A DNA stretch of 64,000 nt from Vibrio hippocampi (lineage in GTDB: Bacteria; Pseudomonadota; Gammaproteobacteria; Enterobacterales; Vibrionaceae), in contig NZ_CAKLCM010000002.1 of the NCBI RefSeq assembly GCF_921292975.1, forward strand, positions 1,240,001 through 1,304,000. The letters are read 5' to 3'. The position numbers and the translations under genes are program-made. The notes beneath the pieces are model-generated. The model saw only the letters and a program-made list of their open reading frames with translations. It was not told the DNA's origin and did no database searches. Below are positions 1 through 8,423 of the stretch, piece after piece (positions within the stretch are counted from its first letter, which is position 1; the number at the start of each line of letters is the position of its first letter).

Positions 1-228
1 CTCGGCAAATAGCTCAGCGAATTCGCGGGCGACCTCACTCGACTTAGCCAAAATCAATAAACCTGAGGTCATTTTGTCTAGTCGATGAACCAAAAACAGT
101 TGCGACAATCCAAGTGAGCGTGCCACCTCTGCGACGAGCATCGTCTCACCCTCATCTTTATGAACGCTAACGTTGGGCTGTTTGTCAATAACAACAAACT
201 GGTCATTTTCAAAATGTATTGTGAACAT
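1..228 (-). CDS. RluA-family RNA pseudouridine synthase, N-terminal part only
   Basis: The gene runs off the left window edge; 76 codons are visible from an ATG at 228. The peptide carries the family signature HRLDKMTSGLLILAK, which in RluA/RluC/RluD enzymes includes the catalytic aspartate (here in HRLDK) that attacks the target uridine. The preceding stretch FENDQFVVIDKQPNVSVHKDE is the usual first strand pair and 'KP.G..vh' region of these enzymes. There is no S4-like RNA-binding domain ahead of the catalytic domain, which fits the short RluA-like subfamily. It would isomerise uridine in rRNA or tRNA in the cytoplasm; the exact target site cannot be told from this part. Confidence 0.85.
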   Translation of the reverse strand, partial: MFTIHFENDQFVVIDKQPNVSVHKDEGETMLVAEVARSLGLSQLFLVHRLDKMTSGLLILAKSSEVAREFAELFAE

Positions 229-331
229 AAATACAGGCTAAAGAGTAAAATTGTTTTGGATAATACACAAAACACCCTTCACTATCAGCTTTTTGCTGCA
301 ACAATTGATATTGTCGGTTTAAAATAAACCC

Positions 332-365
332 TATATAACCAAGTAACCTCAAGATGCGAGGTTCA
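332..365. repeat. Partial copy of dispersed CCAAGTAACCTC palindrome
   Basis: The sequence TATATAACCAAGTAACCTC followed by AAGATGC and GAGGTT matches the left arm and centre of the inverted repeat found intact at 6551-6591 and 59165-59209. The right arm breaks off after GAGGTTC, so this is a decayed or truncated copy. It lies in the otherwise featureless 260-bp space upstream of the cardiolipin synthase gene. Confidence 0.6.
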
Positions 366-488
366 GCGCGATTCACTTTGGCTCAATTCACTTTAGTGCC
401 AAGAACATTAATAAAGCGATAGATTGGAGCGTCAACGGCTAAAGCCTGCACAATACCAACGCGCTCGTGACTATTTATTTGAGGTTGA

Positions 489-1943
489 ATGGACAAGGTC
501 TACCACTTTTTTACCCTTGCTATGATTGGACTCTACTGGCTATTGGTCGCTGGTGTTACTTTCCGAGTTGTACTCAAGCGCCGCGCCGTCAGCGTTTCAC
601 TGGCGTGGTTAATGGTGATTTATATCATTCCTATTGTTGGTGTGGTGTGTTACTTCTTATTTGGCGAGCTTAACCTCGGTCGCAAACGTGCCGAACGCGC
701 CAAAATGATGTTCAACCCTTTTGGTGAATGGTTCTACCTGCTCAACAATTGCAATGCTCATAAACGTGATGGACTTGGAACCCATATTTCAAAGATCGAT
801 AGACTGTGTAACAACCGTATGGGGATTCCCGCCTTGGTTGGCAATGAGTTGCAGCTCCACACCACGCCTCAAGAAAGCTTGTTATCCGTGATCAATGATA
901 TTAAGCAGGCGAAGCACAGCATTCGCATGGTGTTTTATATCTGGCACCCCGGCGGGTTGGCAGACTCGGTTGCAGCGGCACTGATTCAAGCCCGCAAACG
1001 AGACGTGCAGGTTAAGGTGCTATTGGACTCCGCTGGCAGCGTGACTTTTTTCCGCAGTCACTGGGCTAAGATGATGCGTGATGCGGGTATCGAGTTGGTC
1101 GAAGGGTTGGAAGTGTCACCTTGGCGTTTATTCTTACGCCGACTCGATCTGCGCCAACACCGAAAAATCGTCGTTATTGATGATGAAGTTGCCTACACCG
1201 GCTCAATGAATATGGTCGACCCTGCTTACTTCAAGCAAAACTCTGGTGTGGGTCAATGGATTGATATCATGGTGCGTGTGGAAGGACCCACCGTTAATGT
1301 GCTTTCCGCAATCCATGGTTGGGATTGGGAAGTCGAGACTGGAGATCGACAATTGCCCGCATTACCTGAATGCGATATCAACATTCCCGATGACTCCAAA
1401 CCTATTCAAGTCGTTCCTTCTGGACCCGGTATGCCAGATCAACTGATTGGTCAGGTGTTAAAGTTAGCCATGCATCAAGCAGAGCAGTCGGTTCGCATAA
1501 CCACGCCCTACTTTGTGCCCAGTGCCGACCTACTCGATACCATTAAAACCACCGCTCAGCGCGGCGTCAAAGTGGACTTAATCATCCCAAAACACAATGA
1601 CTCTTTGATGGTGCAATGGGCTTCTCGAGCTTTCTATTCCGATCTGCTTTCATGTGGTGTCAATATCTACGAGTTTGATGGCGGCTTGCTACACACAAAA
1701 TCCGTTGTGATCGATAATCTGTTTTGCTTAGTCGGTACCGTCAATATGGACATGCGCAGCCTATGGCTCAACTTTGAAGTGACCCTTGCGGTGGAAGATC
1801 CCAGTTTCACCTATCAAATGTATCAATTACAGACCGAGTATATCGAGCAGTCTGAACTGCTTAGCCACAACCAGTGGGAGAAGAGAAGTCTTTATCACCG
1901 ATTCTTCGAGCGTGTGTTCTATCTGTTTAATCCGCTGCTCTGA
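489..1943 (+). CDS. cls: Cardiolipin synthase
   Basis: A 484-residue inner-membrane phospholipase-D-superfamily enzyme that condenses two phosphatidylglycerols into cardiolipin. Two hydrophobic segments fill residues about 5-27 and 37-58, with the catalytic part in the cytoplasm after them. Both HKD motifs are present: H224-x-K226-x4-D231, followed by GSMN, and H402-x-K404-x4-D409, followed by GTVNMD. Length and order match the ClsA type (about 480 residues). The ATG at 489 has a GAGG ribosome site 5 bases upstream. It is a single gene with no close partner; the next gene starts 140 bases downstream. Confidence 0.93.
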   Translation: MDKVYHFFTLAMIGLYWLLVAGVTFRVVLKRRAVSVSLAWLMVIYIIPIVGVVCYFLFGELNLGRKRAERAKMMFNPFGEWFYLLNNCNAHKRDGLGTHISKIDRLCNNRMGIPALVGNELQLHTTPQESLLSVINDIKQAKHSIRMVFYIWHPGGLADSVAAALIQARKRDVQVKVLLDSAGSVTFFRSHWAKMMRDAGIELVEGLEVSPWRLFLRRLDLRQHRKIVVIDDEVAYTGSMNMVDPAYFKQNSGVGQWIDIMVRVEGPTVNVLSAIHGWDWEVETGDRQLPALPECDINIPDDSKPIQVVPSGPGMPDQLIGQVLKLAMHQAEQSVRITTPYFVPSADLLDTIKTTAQRGVKVDLIIPKHNDSLMVQWASRAFYSDLLSCGVNIYEFDGGLLHTKSVVIDNLFCLVGTVNMDMRSLWLNFEVTLAVEDPSFTYQMYQLQTEYIEQSELLSHNQWEKRSLYHRFFERVFYLFNPLL

Positions 1944-2035
1944 CCTCCGTACCCCTATGACGAGCGGTTGCGCGAGATTTACTTGCAACCCTTTTAGCAT
2001 CATGTTTTAGTGATGGATAGAATCAAACCTAGCTT

Positions 2036-2058
2036 GAGTGTGGCCCTCAACCACACTC
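2036..2058 (+). other. GC-rich hairpin before metC
   Basis: GAGTGTGG and CCACACTC form a perfect 8-bp stem with a 7-base loop in the 140-base space between the cardiolipin synthase and metC genes. It is followed by TTAAGATG and not a run of T, so it may be a weak terminator of the upstream gene or a leader structure ahead of metC. Confidence 0.4.
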
Positions 2059-2083
2059 TTAAGATGTCGTTCAGGGATAGAAA

Positions 2084-3286
2084 ATGTCAGAAAATAAAAA
2101 AACCCAATTCATTACCGCTGGTCGCGATAAAAAATGGACCAATGGTGTCGTCAACCCGCCTGTACAGCGCGCCTCAACCATCGTATTTGAAACCGTTGCA
2201 GAAAAACACAAAGCCACGGTTAATCGTCAAAACAAGACGCTATTTTATGGTCGCCGAGGCACTAATACCCATTTCGCCTTACAAGATGCGATGACACAGA
2301 TCGAGGGTGGCGCTGGTTGTGCCCTCTATCCTTGCGGCACCGCGGCGATTTCTAACGCCATCTTGTCCTTTGTTGAGACGGGCGATCACATCCTGATGGT
2401 CGATACCTGCTACGAGCCGACGCGTGATTTTTGTGACACCATCATGAAGAAAATGGGCATTGAAACTACCTACTTTGACCCTATGATTGGCGCGGGCATT
2501 AGTGAGCTTATTCGCCCCAACACTAAGATCCTATTCTTAGAATCCCCTGGCTCTATCACGATGGAAGTGCAAGATGTCCCCGGTATGGCGAGCATCGCAC
2601 ATCAACACGATGTAATCGTCATGCTCGACAATACTTGGGGGGCTGGTGTGAATTTCTCGCCTTTTGAACATGGCGTTGATATATCAATTCAAGCGGCAAC
2701 AAAATATATTGTGGGTCACTCGGACGTCATGCTTGGTACCGCAGTCGCATCGGAGAAATACTGGGATCAACTCAGAGAGCAGAGTTACCTTATGGGGCAG
2801 TGCGTCTCGCCAGACGATGCCTATTTGGGTCTGCGCGGGATCAGAACGTTAGATGTGCGTCTAAAACAACACGCACAGAACAGCCTAAAAGTCGCTCAGT
2901 GGCTTGCAACTCGCCCAGAGGTGGATCATGTGCGCCACCCCGCATTAGAAACCTGCCCTGGACATGAATATTTTGCGCGCGACTTTACGGGCGGAAACGG
3001 TCTCTTCTCATTTGTACTCAAAACCAGTTACCCGAGAGCAACCACCGCACTACTTGATGGTATGCGTCACTTCTCGATGGGCTATTCTTGGGGTGGATTT
3101 GAAAGCCTTATTCTCGCCAATGAACCAAAAAGTTTTGAGTCTCTACGCACCGTAGCAAACCCGAACTTCACCGGTACACTGATTCGTCTGCATATTGGTC
3201 TAGAAGATATCGACGATCTCATCGCCGACCTAGAAGCCGGACTAGCACGCTACAACGCACTCATCACCGAAAAACAAACCACCTAA
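2084..3286 (+). CDS. metC: Cystathionine beta-lyase (PLP-dependent)
   Basis: A 400-residue member of the Cys/Met-metabolism PLP-enzyme family, which cleaves cystathionine to homocysteine, pyruvate and ammonia. The PLP-binding lysine is K207 in SIQAATKYIVGHSDVMLG, the spacing typical of MetC; D182 in VMLDNTWGAG is the ring-nitrogen ligand, and YGRRGTNTH near residue 55 gives the phosphate-binding tyrosine and arginine. MetC, and not MetB, is favoured by the GHSD...MGQ context and the length. The ATG at 2084 follows AGGGA with about 8 bases between. A related cysteine-S-conjugate beta-lyase activity cannot be excluded from sequence. It is probably a single-gene unit ending at the hairpin at 3301. 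Confidence 0.88.
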   Translation: MSENKKTQFITAGRDKKWTNGVVNPPVQRASTIVFETVAEKHKATVNRQNKTLFYGRRGTNTHFALQDAMTQIEGGAGCALYPCGTAAISNAILSFVETGDHILMVDTCYEPTRDFCDTIMKKMGIETTYFDPMIGAGISELIRPNTKILFLESPGSITMEVQDVPGMASIAHQHDVIVMLDNTWGAGVNFSPFEHGVDISIQAATKYIVGHSDVMLGTAVASEKYWDQLREQSYLMGQCVSPDDAYLGLRGIRTLDVRLKQHAQNSLKVAQWLATRPEVDHVRHPALETCPGHEYFARDFTGGNGLFSFVLKTSYPRATTALLDGMRHFSMGYSWGGFESLILANEPKSFESLRTVANPNFTGTLIRLHIGLEDIDDLIADLEAGLARYNALITEKQTT

Positions 3287-3300
3287 CACCACAACCAACA

Positions 3301-3324
3301 GACCCCGTACTCATCTACGGGGTC
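3301..3324 (+). terminator. Hairpin after metC
   Basis: GACCCCGTA and TACGGGGTC make a perfect 9-bp GC-rich stem with a 6-base loop, 14 bases after the metC stop. No T-run follows, so termination strength is uncertain; the 7-bp satellite begins 6 bases later. Confidence 0.55.
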
Positions 3325-3330
3325 ATATCA

Positions 3331-3453
3331 CACCTAGCACCTAGCACCTAGCACCTAGCACCTAGCACCTAGCACCTAGCACCTAGCACCTAGCACCTAG
3401 CACCTAGCACCTAGCACCTAGCACCTAGCACCTAGCACCTAGCACCTAGCACC
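3331..3453. repeat. Perfect heptanucleotide tandem repeat (CACCTAG)17.6
   Basis: The unit CACCTAG repeats 17 times without a single error, plus four further bases (123 bp). It lies between the metC hairpin and the TAXI-TRAP promoter region. It is not in any reading frame. Seven-base periodicity, complete identity of units and the rare tetranucleotide CTAG in every unit mark it as a recently expanded, slippage-prone satellite. The remaining 195 bases up to the next gene hold no other recognised structure. Confidence 0.95.
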
Positions 3454-3648
3454 ATTATCATTCCCCCTGCCTTAATCTCAACTTCTCATTCCAGTAAAAA
3501 TTGCAAACCAGCCCACATTTCAATCATATAAAATGACTAATTTTTAAGCACTTTTTGCTTTTTATTCCACACTTTAGAAGCTATATCGAAATAAAAGCGA
3601 TACCGAAAATGTACCCTACATTTTTCGACACAATAACAAGGAGTTCTA

Positions 3649-4581
3649 ATGATGAGAAATATGGCAGTTCGGATCAGCACAGTGATCCTGGCTCTAGGCG
3701 TATCTCTGACCGCTTACGCAGACAACTACACCATAGGAACGGGCAGCCAAAGTGGTACCTATTACCCATTGGGTGGCACACTTGCTAAACTTTGGGGAGA
3801 ACAAATTCCAGACTTTACCATGCGTGCCGAAGTCACGGCGGGTTCGGTTGAAAACAGCATTAAAGTGGCGCAAAACAAACAGCTTGCGGGCATTGCTATG
3901 GGCAGTGTAGTACTCAAGGCTTACCAAGGGACAAAACCTTTCCCTGCGAAAATGGACGTTGCTGTGGTCACTGCACTCTATCCCAACGTGGTCCACTTTA
4001 TGGTGCCTGCCGACTCTGATATTCAAAGTGTCACCGACCTCAAAGGAAAACGCGTATCGCTGGGTGCGCCGGGCTCTGGTACGCGCAATAGCGCCATCGC
4101 CATTCTTGATGCTCTCGGTATCAAAGAAGATGACTTAAAAGCACAAAGCCTCAACTATACCGCGACGACCAATGCGCTCGCCAACGGACAGATCGACGCT
4201 GGTGTTATCGTCGGAAGCTTAGGCGTTGGCGCCGTGACCGAGTTAGCACTCACCCGTGATATTCGTATGCTTTCATTTACACCCGAGCAGCTTGCCGCCA
4301 TCTCCAAAGCGATGCCGTCTCATCAATCCATCGAGATCCCAGCCGACAGCTATCGCAATGTTCCTGCCTTTACCACCGCAGCGGTTTGGAACGTACTGCT
4401 TGTCAACAAAAACGCCGACGAAGACTTGGTTTATTCAATGACTAAAACCATGTTTGAAAACATTGACACCGTTCGCCAAAACATTAAGGCAACGAGTTAT
4501 ACCACCCTCGACAATATGCAGAAACTCAGTGGAGTACCACTTCACCCAGGGGCAATGAAATACCTAAAAGAACATCAATAA
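3649..4581 (+). CDS. TAXI-family TRAP transporter, substrate-binding protein
   Basis: A 310-residue periplasmic binding protein. The first 25 residues are a signal peptide (basic MMRNMAVR, hydrophobic core, cleavage after AYA before DNYTIGTG). The mature start YTIGTGSQSGTYYPLGG is the hallmark of TAXI (TRAP-associated extracytoplasmic immunogenic) proteins, as is the GAPGSGTRNSA stretch near residue 140. It binds an organic anion, in characterised relatives such as glutamate, and delivers it to the fused permease encoded 12 bases downstream. The substrate here cannot be predicted. AAGGAG lies 5 bases before the ATG at 3649; a second ATG follows directly. Confidence 0.9.
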   Translation: MMRNMAVRISTVILALGVSLTAYADNYTIGTGSQSGTYYPLGGTLAKLWGEQIPDFTMRAEVTAGSVENSIKVAQNKQLAGIAMGSVVLKAYQGTKPFPAKMDVAVVTALYPNVVHFMVPADSDIQSVTDLKGKRVSLGAPGSGTRNSAIAILDALGIKEDDLKAQSLNYTATTNALANGQIDAGVIVGSLGVGAVTELALTRDIRMLSFTPEQLAAISKAMPSHQSIEIPADSYRNVPAFTTAAVWNVLLVNKNADEDLVYSMTKTMFENIDTVRQNIKATSYTTLDNMQKLSGVPLHPGAMKYLKEHQ

Positions 4582-4593
4582 AGGTAGGCTAAA

Positions 4594-6474
4594 ATGACAG
4601 CAAACAAGTGGTATACGTTGTCTGATGTTTTAGTCAAGATGGCTGCACTCGCGGCCATCTGCCTATCCATCTTTCAAATCTATCAGGGAATCAGCGCCCA
4701 AATCTCTGCCCCAGTATTCCGTCCAATACATTTAAGTTGGGTGATGTGCTTGGTGTTTGTCACTCACCCTTTATGGGGCAATCAACAAGGTTGGCAAGGT
4801 ATCGCATCAAGGTTAATCGACCTTGGTTTCTGTATCGCTGCCATTTGGGCAACTTGGCGTATCGCGTCATTCGATTATGACGACATTATGTTTCTGATCG
4901 AAGGCATCAACCAAGTTGACCAACTTGCCGGTTGTATTACCATCGTGTTGCTGCTTGAAGCCACCCGTCGGACTGTCGGCATGGTCATGGTCGCCATTGC
5001 GGTCATTTTCCTGCTCTATGCCATGTTTGGAAACCTGCTGCCGAGCCAAGTTGCCAGTAACGGATTCTCGCTACAGGAGATCATTCGATTTCATATCTTT
5101 TCCACCAACGGAGTCTATGGCGCACCGCTTGCCATTGCAGCCGGGGTGGTGTTTATTTTTGTTTTATTTGGTGCCTTTCTACAAGTCACGGGAGCAGGTA
5201 ATTTCTTCATTGATGGCGCCTTTGCTGTTGCGGGCAAATACCGTGGTGGACCGGCCAAAGCGAGCGTCGTTGCGTCGGCTGCATTGGGCTCCATTTCTGG
5301 CTCAGCCATTGCCAACACAGTAACCACGGGGTCACTGACTATTCCGATGATGAAAAAGCTCGGTTATAAGTCCGAGCAAGCCGCAGGAATCGAAGCGGCT
5401 GCATCAACCGGAGGACAAATTATGCCTCCTGTGATGGGAGCTGGTGCTTTTGTAATGGCACAATTTACTGGCATTGCCTATAGCGAGATCTTGTTAGTGT
5501 CGATTGCACCCGCCATCTTGTATTTCGCCTGCACACTACTTTATGTCCATATTATGGCCTGCAAACTCGGACTCAAAGGGCTCGATAGCATTGAGAGCTT
5601 AAAATCGGTAATGCATAAAGGTTGGCACTATCTGGTGCCTTTAGTGATGATCACCACACTATTGCTGATGAGTTATTCCCCAGTGCTGGTGGGTATTGCC
5701 GGATGTGCAGCGATTATTGTGGCTTCATTACTCAGACCACACAGTCGAATCTCACTGGGTCAGTTTTTTGAAGGGCTAAAGCAAGGAGCGCTGCTCGCTC
5801 TCCCCATATCAATCGCTTGTGCCACCGCTGGTATCGTTGTCGGTGTCGTCGGACAAACCGGAATCGGTTTGCAGTTCACTCAGTTCTTAATTGCACTGTC
5901 GGGTGGACAACTATTTATGGTTCTGATCCTCATCGCCATCGCCGCCATTGTATTAGGAATGGGATTACCGGTTACCGCAGCGTATATTGTGTTGTCGATC
6001 ATGGCGGTTCCCACCCTACTCGACTTTGGGGTTTCACTGCTTGCTGCTCATCTCGTGGTTTTTTGGTTGTCGCAAACGTCCAATGTTACCCCGCCCATCG
6101 CCCTTGCGGCATTTGCTGGTGCAGGGATAGCAAAATGTTCGCCAATGCGCGCGGCGGTGCAGGCTTTCAAATTGGCGCAAGGTTTCTTCTTGATCCCCGC
6201 TATGATGATTTTCTCCGGATTAATCTGGACGGGCGAGCAACCATTGGAATTTGCGTTAGCAATAGTGGAGACCATTGTGTTAATTATCGCCTTTGCTGGC
6301 GCTATTGAAGGGTTTTTATTCGCGCGGCTGAACCCTATCGAGCGAATCATCTTAATGGCTGTGGCACTGAGTGTACTGACTGGCTCGCTGCTTATTAATA
6401 TCGTCGGACTGGTCATTCTGCTTATACTGCTGGCAAAAAACCGTAAAACTGCCCAACTGGTTCATGCTAGTTAA
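4594..6474 (+). CDS. TRAP transporter permease, fused 4TM/12TM
   Basis: A 626-residue, highly hydrophobic protein in which the small (DctQ-like) and large (DctM-like) TRAP subunits are fused, as is normal for TAXI-type systems. The large-domain signature occurs near residues 220-280 (SVVASAALGSISGSAIANTV, then a GYKSEQAAGIEAAASTGGQIMPPVMGAGAF stretch), where conserved Gly/Ser/Asn residues line the transport site. The motif recurs in the second half around SQTSNVTPPIALAAFAGAGIA. It works by Na+- or H+-driven import together with the binding protein at 3649. The operon ends at the strong terminator 18 bases after the stop. Confidence 0.92.
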   Translation: MTANKWYTLSDVLVKMAALAAICLSIFQIYQGISAQISAPVFRPIHLSWVMCLVFVTHPLWGNQQGWQGIASRLIDLGFCIAAIWATWRIASFDYDDIMFLIEGINQVDQLAGCITIVLLLEATRRTVGMVMVAIAVIFLLYAMFGNLLPSQVASNGFSLQEIIRFHIFSTNGVYGAPLAIAAGVVFIFVLFGAFLQVTGAGNFFIDGAFAVAGKYRGGPAKASVVASAALGSISGSAIANTVTTGSLTIPMMKKLGYKSEQAAGIEAAASTGGQIMPPVMGAGAFVMAQFTGIAYSEILLVSIAPAILYFACTLLYVHIMACKLGLKGLDSIESLKSVMHKGWHYLVPLVMITTLLLMSYSPVLVGIAGCAAIIVASLLRPHSRISLGQFFEGLKQGALLALPISIACATAGIVVGVVGQTGIGLQFTQFLIALSGGQLFMVLILIAIAAIVLGMGLPVTAAYIVLSIMAVPTLLDFGVSLLAAHLVVFWLSQTSNVTPPIALAAFAGAGIAKCSPMRAAVQAFKLAQGFFLIPAMMIFSGLIWTGEQPLEFALAIVETIVLIIAFAGAIEGFLFARLNPIERIILMAVALSVLTGSLLINIVGLVILLILLAKNRKTAQLVHAS

Positions 6475-6491
6475 TTTCCACAATTCATAGC

Positions 6492-6527
6492 AAAGCAGAG
6501 CGAACTCTTTGCTCTGCTTTTATTTTG
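6492..6527 (+). terminator. Rho-independent terminator of the TRAP operon
   Basis: AAAGCAGAGC and GCTCTGCTTT form a perfect 10-bp stem with a 9-base loop, followed by TATTTTGTTG. It lies directly after the permease stop codon. Confidence 0.85.
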
Positions 6528-6550
6528 TTGTCACTGACTTGTTCCTCAGT

Positions 6551-6591
6551 TATATCCAAGTTACCTCAAAATGAGAGGTAACTTGGATATA
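6551..6591. repeat. Intact dispersed palindrome (TATATCCAAGTTACCTC arms)
   Basis: The 17-bp arms TATATCCAAGTTACCTC and GAGGTAACTTGGATATA are perfectly complementary around a 7-base centre, AAAATGA. Related copies are at 332, 17619 and 59165. All are intergenic. The size and structure suggest a small non-autonomous repeat, similar in style to other bacterial palindromic repeats. Confidence 0.85.
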
Positions 6592-6771
6592 TCATCCTAG
6601 AATGTCATTAATTGCCTAACGCTATAACGTGATTGAAAGCAAATATTAGACATATAAAAACTAAGGATACTGGGGTGACAGTGATTGTTTGCGGTACAGT
6701 ATCTCTATTAAAAGACCGTAATGATCAAAACACCGTAATGTTGACACTCTGCTTTTTCAAGGAATGAAAAT

Positions 6772-7332
6772 ATGAAGCGTGATTTAGACTTTGTGCAGGA
6801 ATTGCTCGTACACTTTTTTCGTCAACCCCATATTGTACAACGTCTACAACGCATTGATACTCGTGTGCTAAAAGATTGGGACACTTGGCTACAAGTGGAA
6901 TTTTCCCTTTTTCTCGATTCTCATATCCACATCAAACAATGGCATAAAGATTATTCGTTTCCGATTGTCGCCCAATCGAACATAGAATCAATCTACGCCT
7001 CCGACCCTAATCTGTTACCAATTAACTTCGTATTTGCTAAAACGCAAAGCAGTCCCAACCAGAACATTGCCATTGATATCCGGCAGGATGCCGACGCTGA
7101 AATCTGTATTCGTTCCATGGTGGCTGATATCCACAAAGTGTGGCTAGTCAGACGCTCTGATAATGATATTCGTAGCATGTGGTCTTTGGGGATCCACAAA
7201 CAAGCCGCCCGCAATGAATTAATTGATTTTATCCAAAGGTATGTTGATGAATTTGATGCCGATTTTATCTCTGAGAGCCGAACGCACACCCGCGCTATTC
7301 CAGGTACTCAACTGGCTTATACACTGTTTTAA
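6772..7332 (+). CDS. Conserved-looking protein of unknown function
   Basis: A 186-residue soluble protein with no signal peptide or membrane segment and mixed alpha/beta character. The start is supported by AAGGAATG about 10 bases upstream. It contains many acidic and aromatic residues (for example DWDTWLQVEFSLFL near 38-51 and HIHIKQWHKDY near 55-65). I do not recognise a family. It is transcribed toward the LysR gene, with only 21 bases between the two stops, and has its own upstream space after the repeat at 6551. No function is proposed. Confidence 0.7.
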   Translation: MKRDLDFVQELLVHFFRQPHIVQRLQRIDTRVLKDWDTWLQVEFSLFLDSHIHIKQWHKDYSFPIVAQSNIESIYASDPNLLPINFVFAKTQSSPNQNIAIDIRQDADAEICIRSMVADIHKVWLVRRSDNDIRSMWSLGIHKQAARNELIDFIQRYVDEFDADFISESRTHTRAIPGTQLAYTLF

Positions 7333-7353
7333 AATTCAATTTAAGCTCAAGCA

Positions 7354-8289
7354 TTAATTGTGTTTCCACTGAGTCTGAATAAAATGATCAATCTTGCCCG
7401 ATAGAGTAATCAACTCGTTTCTTAACCATTTATGCGCAGGATCATGATCAAACTTCTTGAGCCAAATAAGGTAATTCGTAATCGGCTTTGCTTCAAAAGG
7501 CGGATAAAAAATTTGTAACTGCAAACGCTCTTGAAATTGCAGTGCCATAGAAGTGGGAACAGCGGTCAAGCAGTCCGATTGACTACACAGCATCATATTG
7601 TTAAACAGTGAGCGCCCATGGTAAACCGCTTTGCGCTTGGAAAGATCCAGCTTGGTATACAGATTTAAGCTACGCAGATGATTTCGTTTTCTTGCCAATA
7701 GCGCATGGTTTTCTGCCATATATTGTTGTTCAGTGAGTTCTCCTTGAATGCGTGGATGCTGGCGACTGCATACCACAACAAACTCGCCTTGATAAAGTGG
7801 TTGGCTCACAATGCCTGGATGCTCTGGCGGAATAATATCGATCATCAGGTCATATTTTTGCGTTAGCAACTCTTCATACAATTGAGCGTCATTGTCCGGT
7901 TGATCATAGACCTCTAATGCAATCCCTTGATTTTTTCGCTTAGCAAATTGATCAAGAAGTACCCATTGCAAATGTTCTGGTGCGGTAATCACAAACTGAC
8001 GCTGGCTATGTTCAGGATCAAAGTCGCCCAAGCCTTGAAAGATGTCGTTAAGCTGCGTAATAGGCTGCTGAATCTGAGCATACAGACTTTCCGAGTAACT
8101 AGTTGGAACGACCCCTCTTCCTTTACGAACAAATAATTCCTGCCCTACCTGTTTCTTTAAGCGCGCCAAAGCGGTACTGATGGTCGACTGATTCGTATTA
8201 AGATGTTCCGCTGCTTGGCTAAAACTGCCTTGTTCCATCACTGCGGCAAAGATTGCCAACAAATTAAAATTGGGGATGTCGTTATTCAT
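7354..8289 (-). CDS. LysR-family transcriptional regulator
   Basis: A 311-residue regulator. The N-terminal winged helix-turn-helix covers about residues 7-65 (FNLLAIFAAVMEQGSFSQAA, HLNTNQSTISTALARLKKQV, ELFVRKGRGVVPT), followed by a substrate-binding-like effector domain. It is divergently transcribed from the FadL-type porin gene at 8424, with 134 bases between. A TATCG-N6-CGATA operator at 8322-8337 sits in that space and a near-identical copy precedes the alkylsulfatase gene. This makes it the likely regulator of both, with an alkyl sulfate or its product as the plausible inducer (inference). Confidence 0.92.
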   Translation of the reverse strand: MNNDIPNFNLLAIFAAVMEQGSFSQAAEHLNTNQSTISTALARLKKQVGQELFVRKGRGVVPTSYSESLYAQIQQPITQLNDIFQGLGDFDPEHSQRQFVITAPEHLQWVLLDQFAKRKNQGIALEVYDQPDNDAQLYEELLTQKYDLMIDIIPPEHPGIVSQPLYQGEFVVVCSRQHPRIQGELTEQQYMAENHALLARKRNHLRSLNLYTKLDLSKRKAVYHGRSLFNNMMLCSQSDCLTAVPTSMALQFQERLQLQIFYPPFEAKPITNYLIWLKKFDHDPAHKWLRNELITLSGKIDHFIQTQWKHN

Positions 8290-8321
8290 ATCGTCAAATT
8301 AAGCCATTAACACACAAGTTA

Positions 8322-8337
8322 TATCGTAATAGCGATA
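8322..8337. promoter_or_regulatory. Probable LysR operator, lysR/fadL intergenic
   Basis: TATCGTAATAGCGATA is an inverted repeat (TATCG-N6-CGATA) that also fits the T-N11-A rule of LysR boxes. It lies 32 bases from the regulator's start codon and about 87 bases before the porin start. The reverse complement recurs at 9794-9808 with 15 of 16 bases identical. Confidence 0.65.
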
Positions 8338-8423
8338 GATAAAAATAGCAAAAGACTATTTTTCTTACCAACTCAGAACATTAGCATCCACGCTCCCAAA
8401 TGTTACAAATACAGGTCGAACGG

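Noticed and set aside
3331..3453. Possible CRISPR array
   Set aside because: Units are 7 bp with no spacers, so this is a simple tandem repeat.
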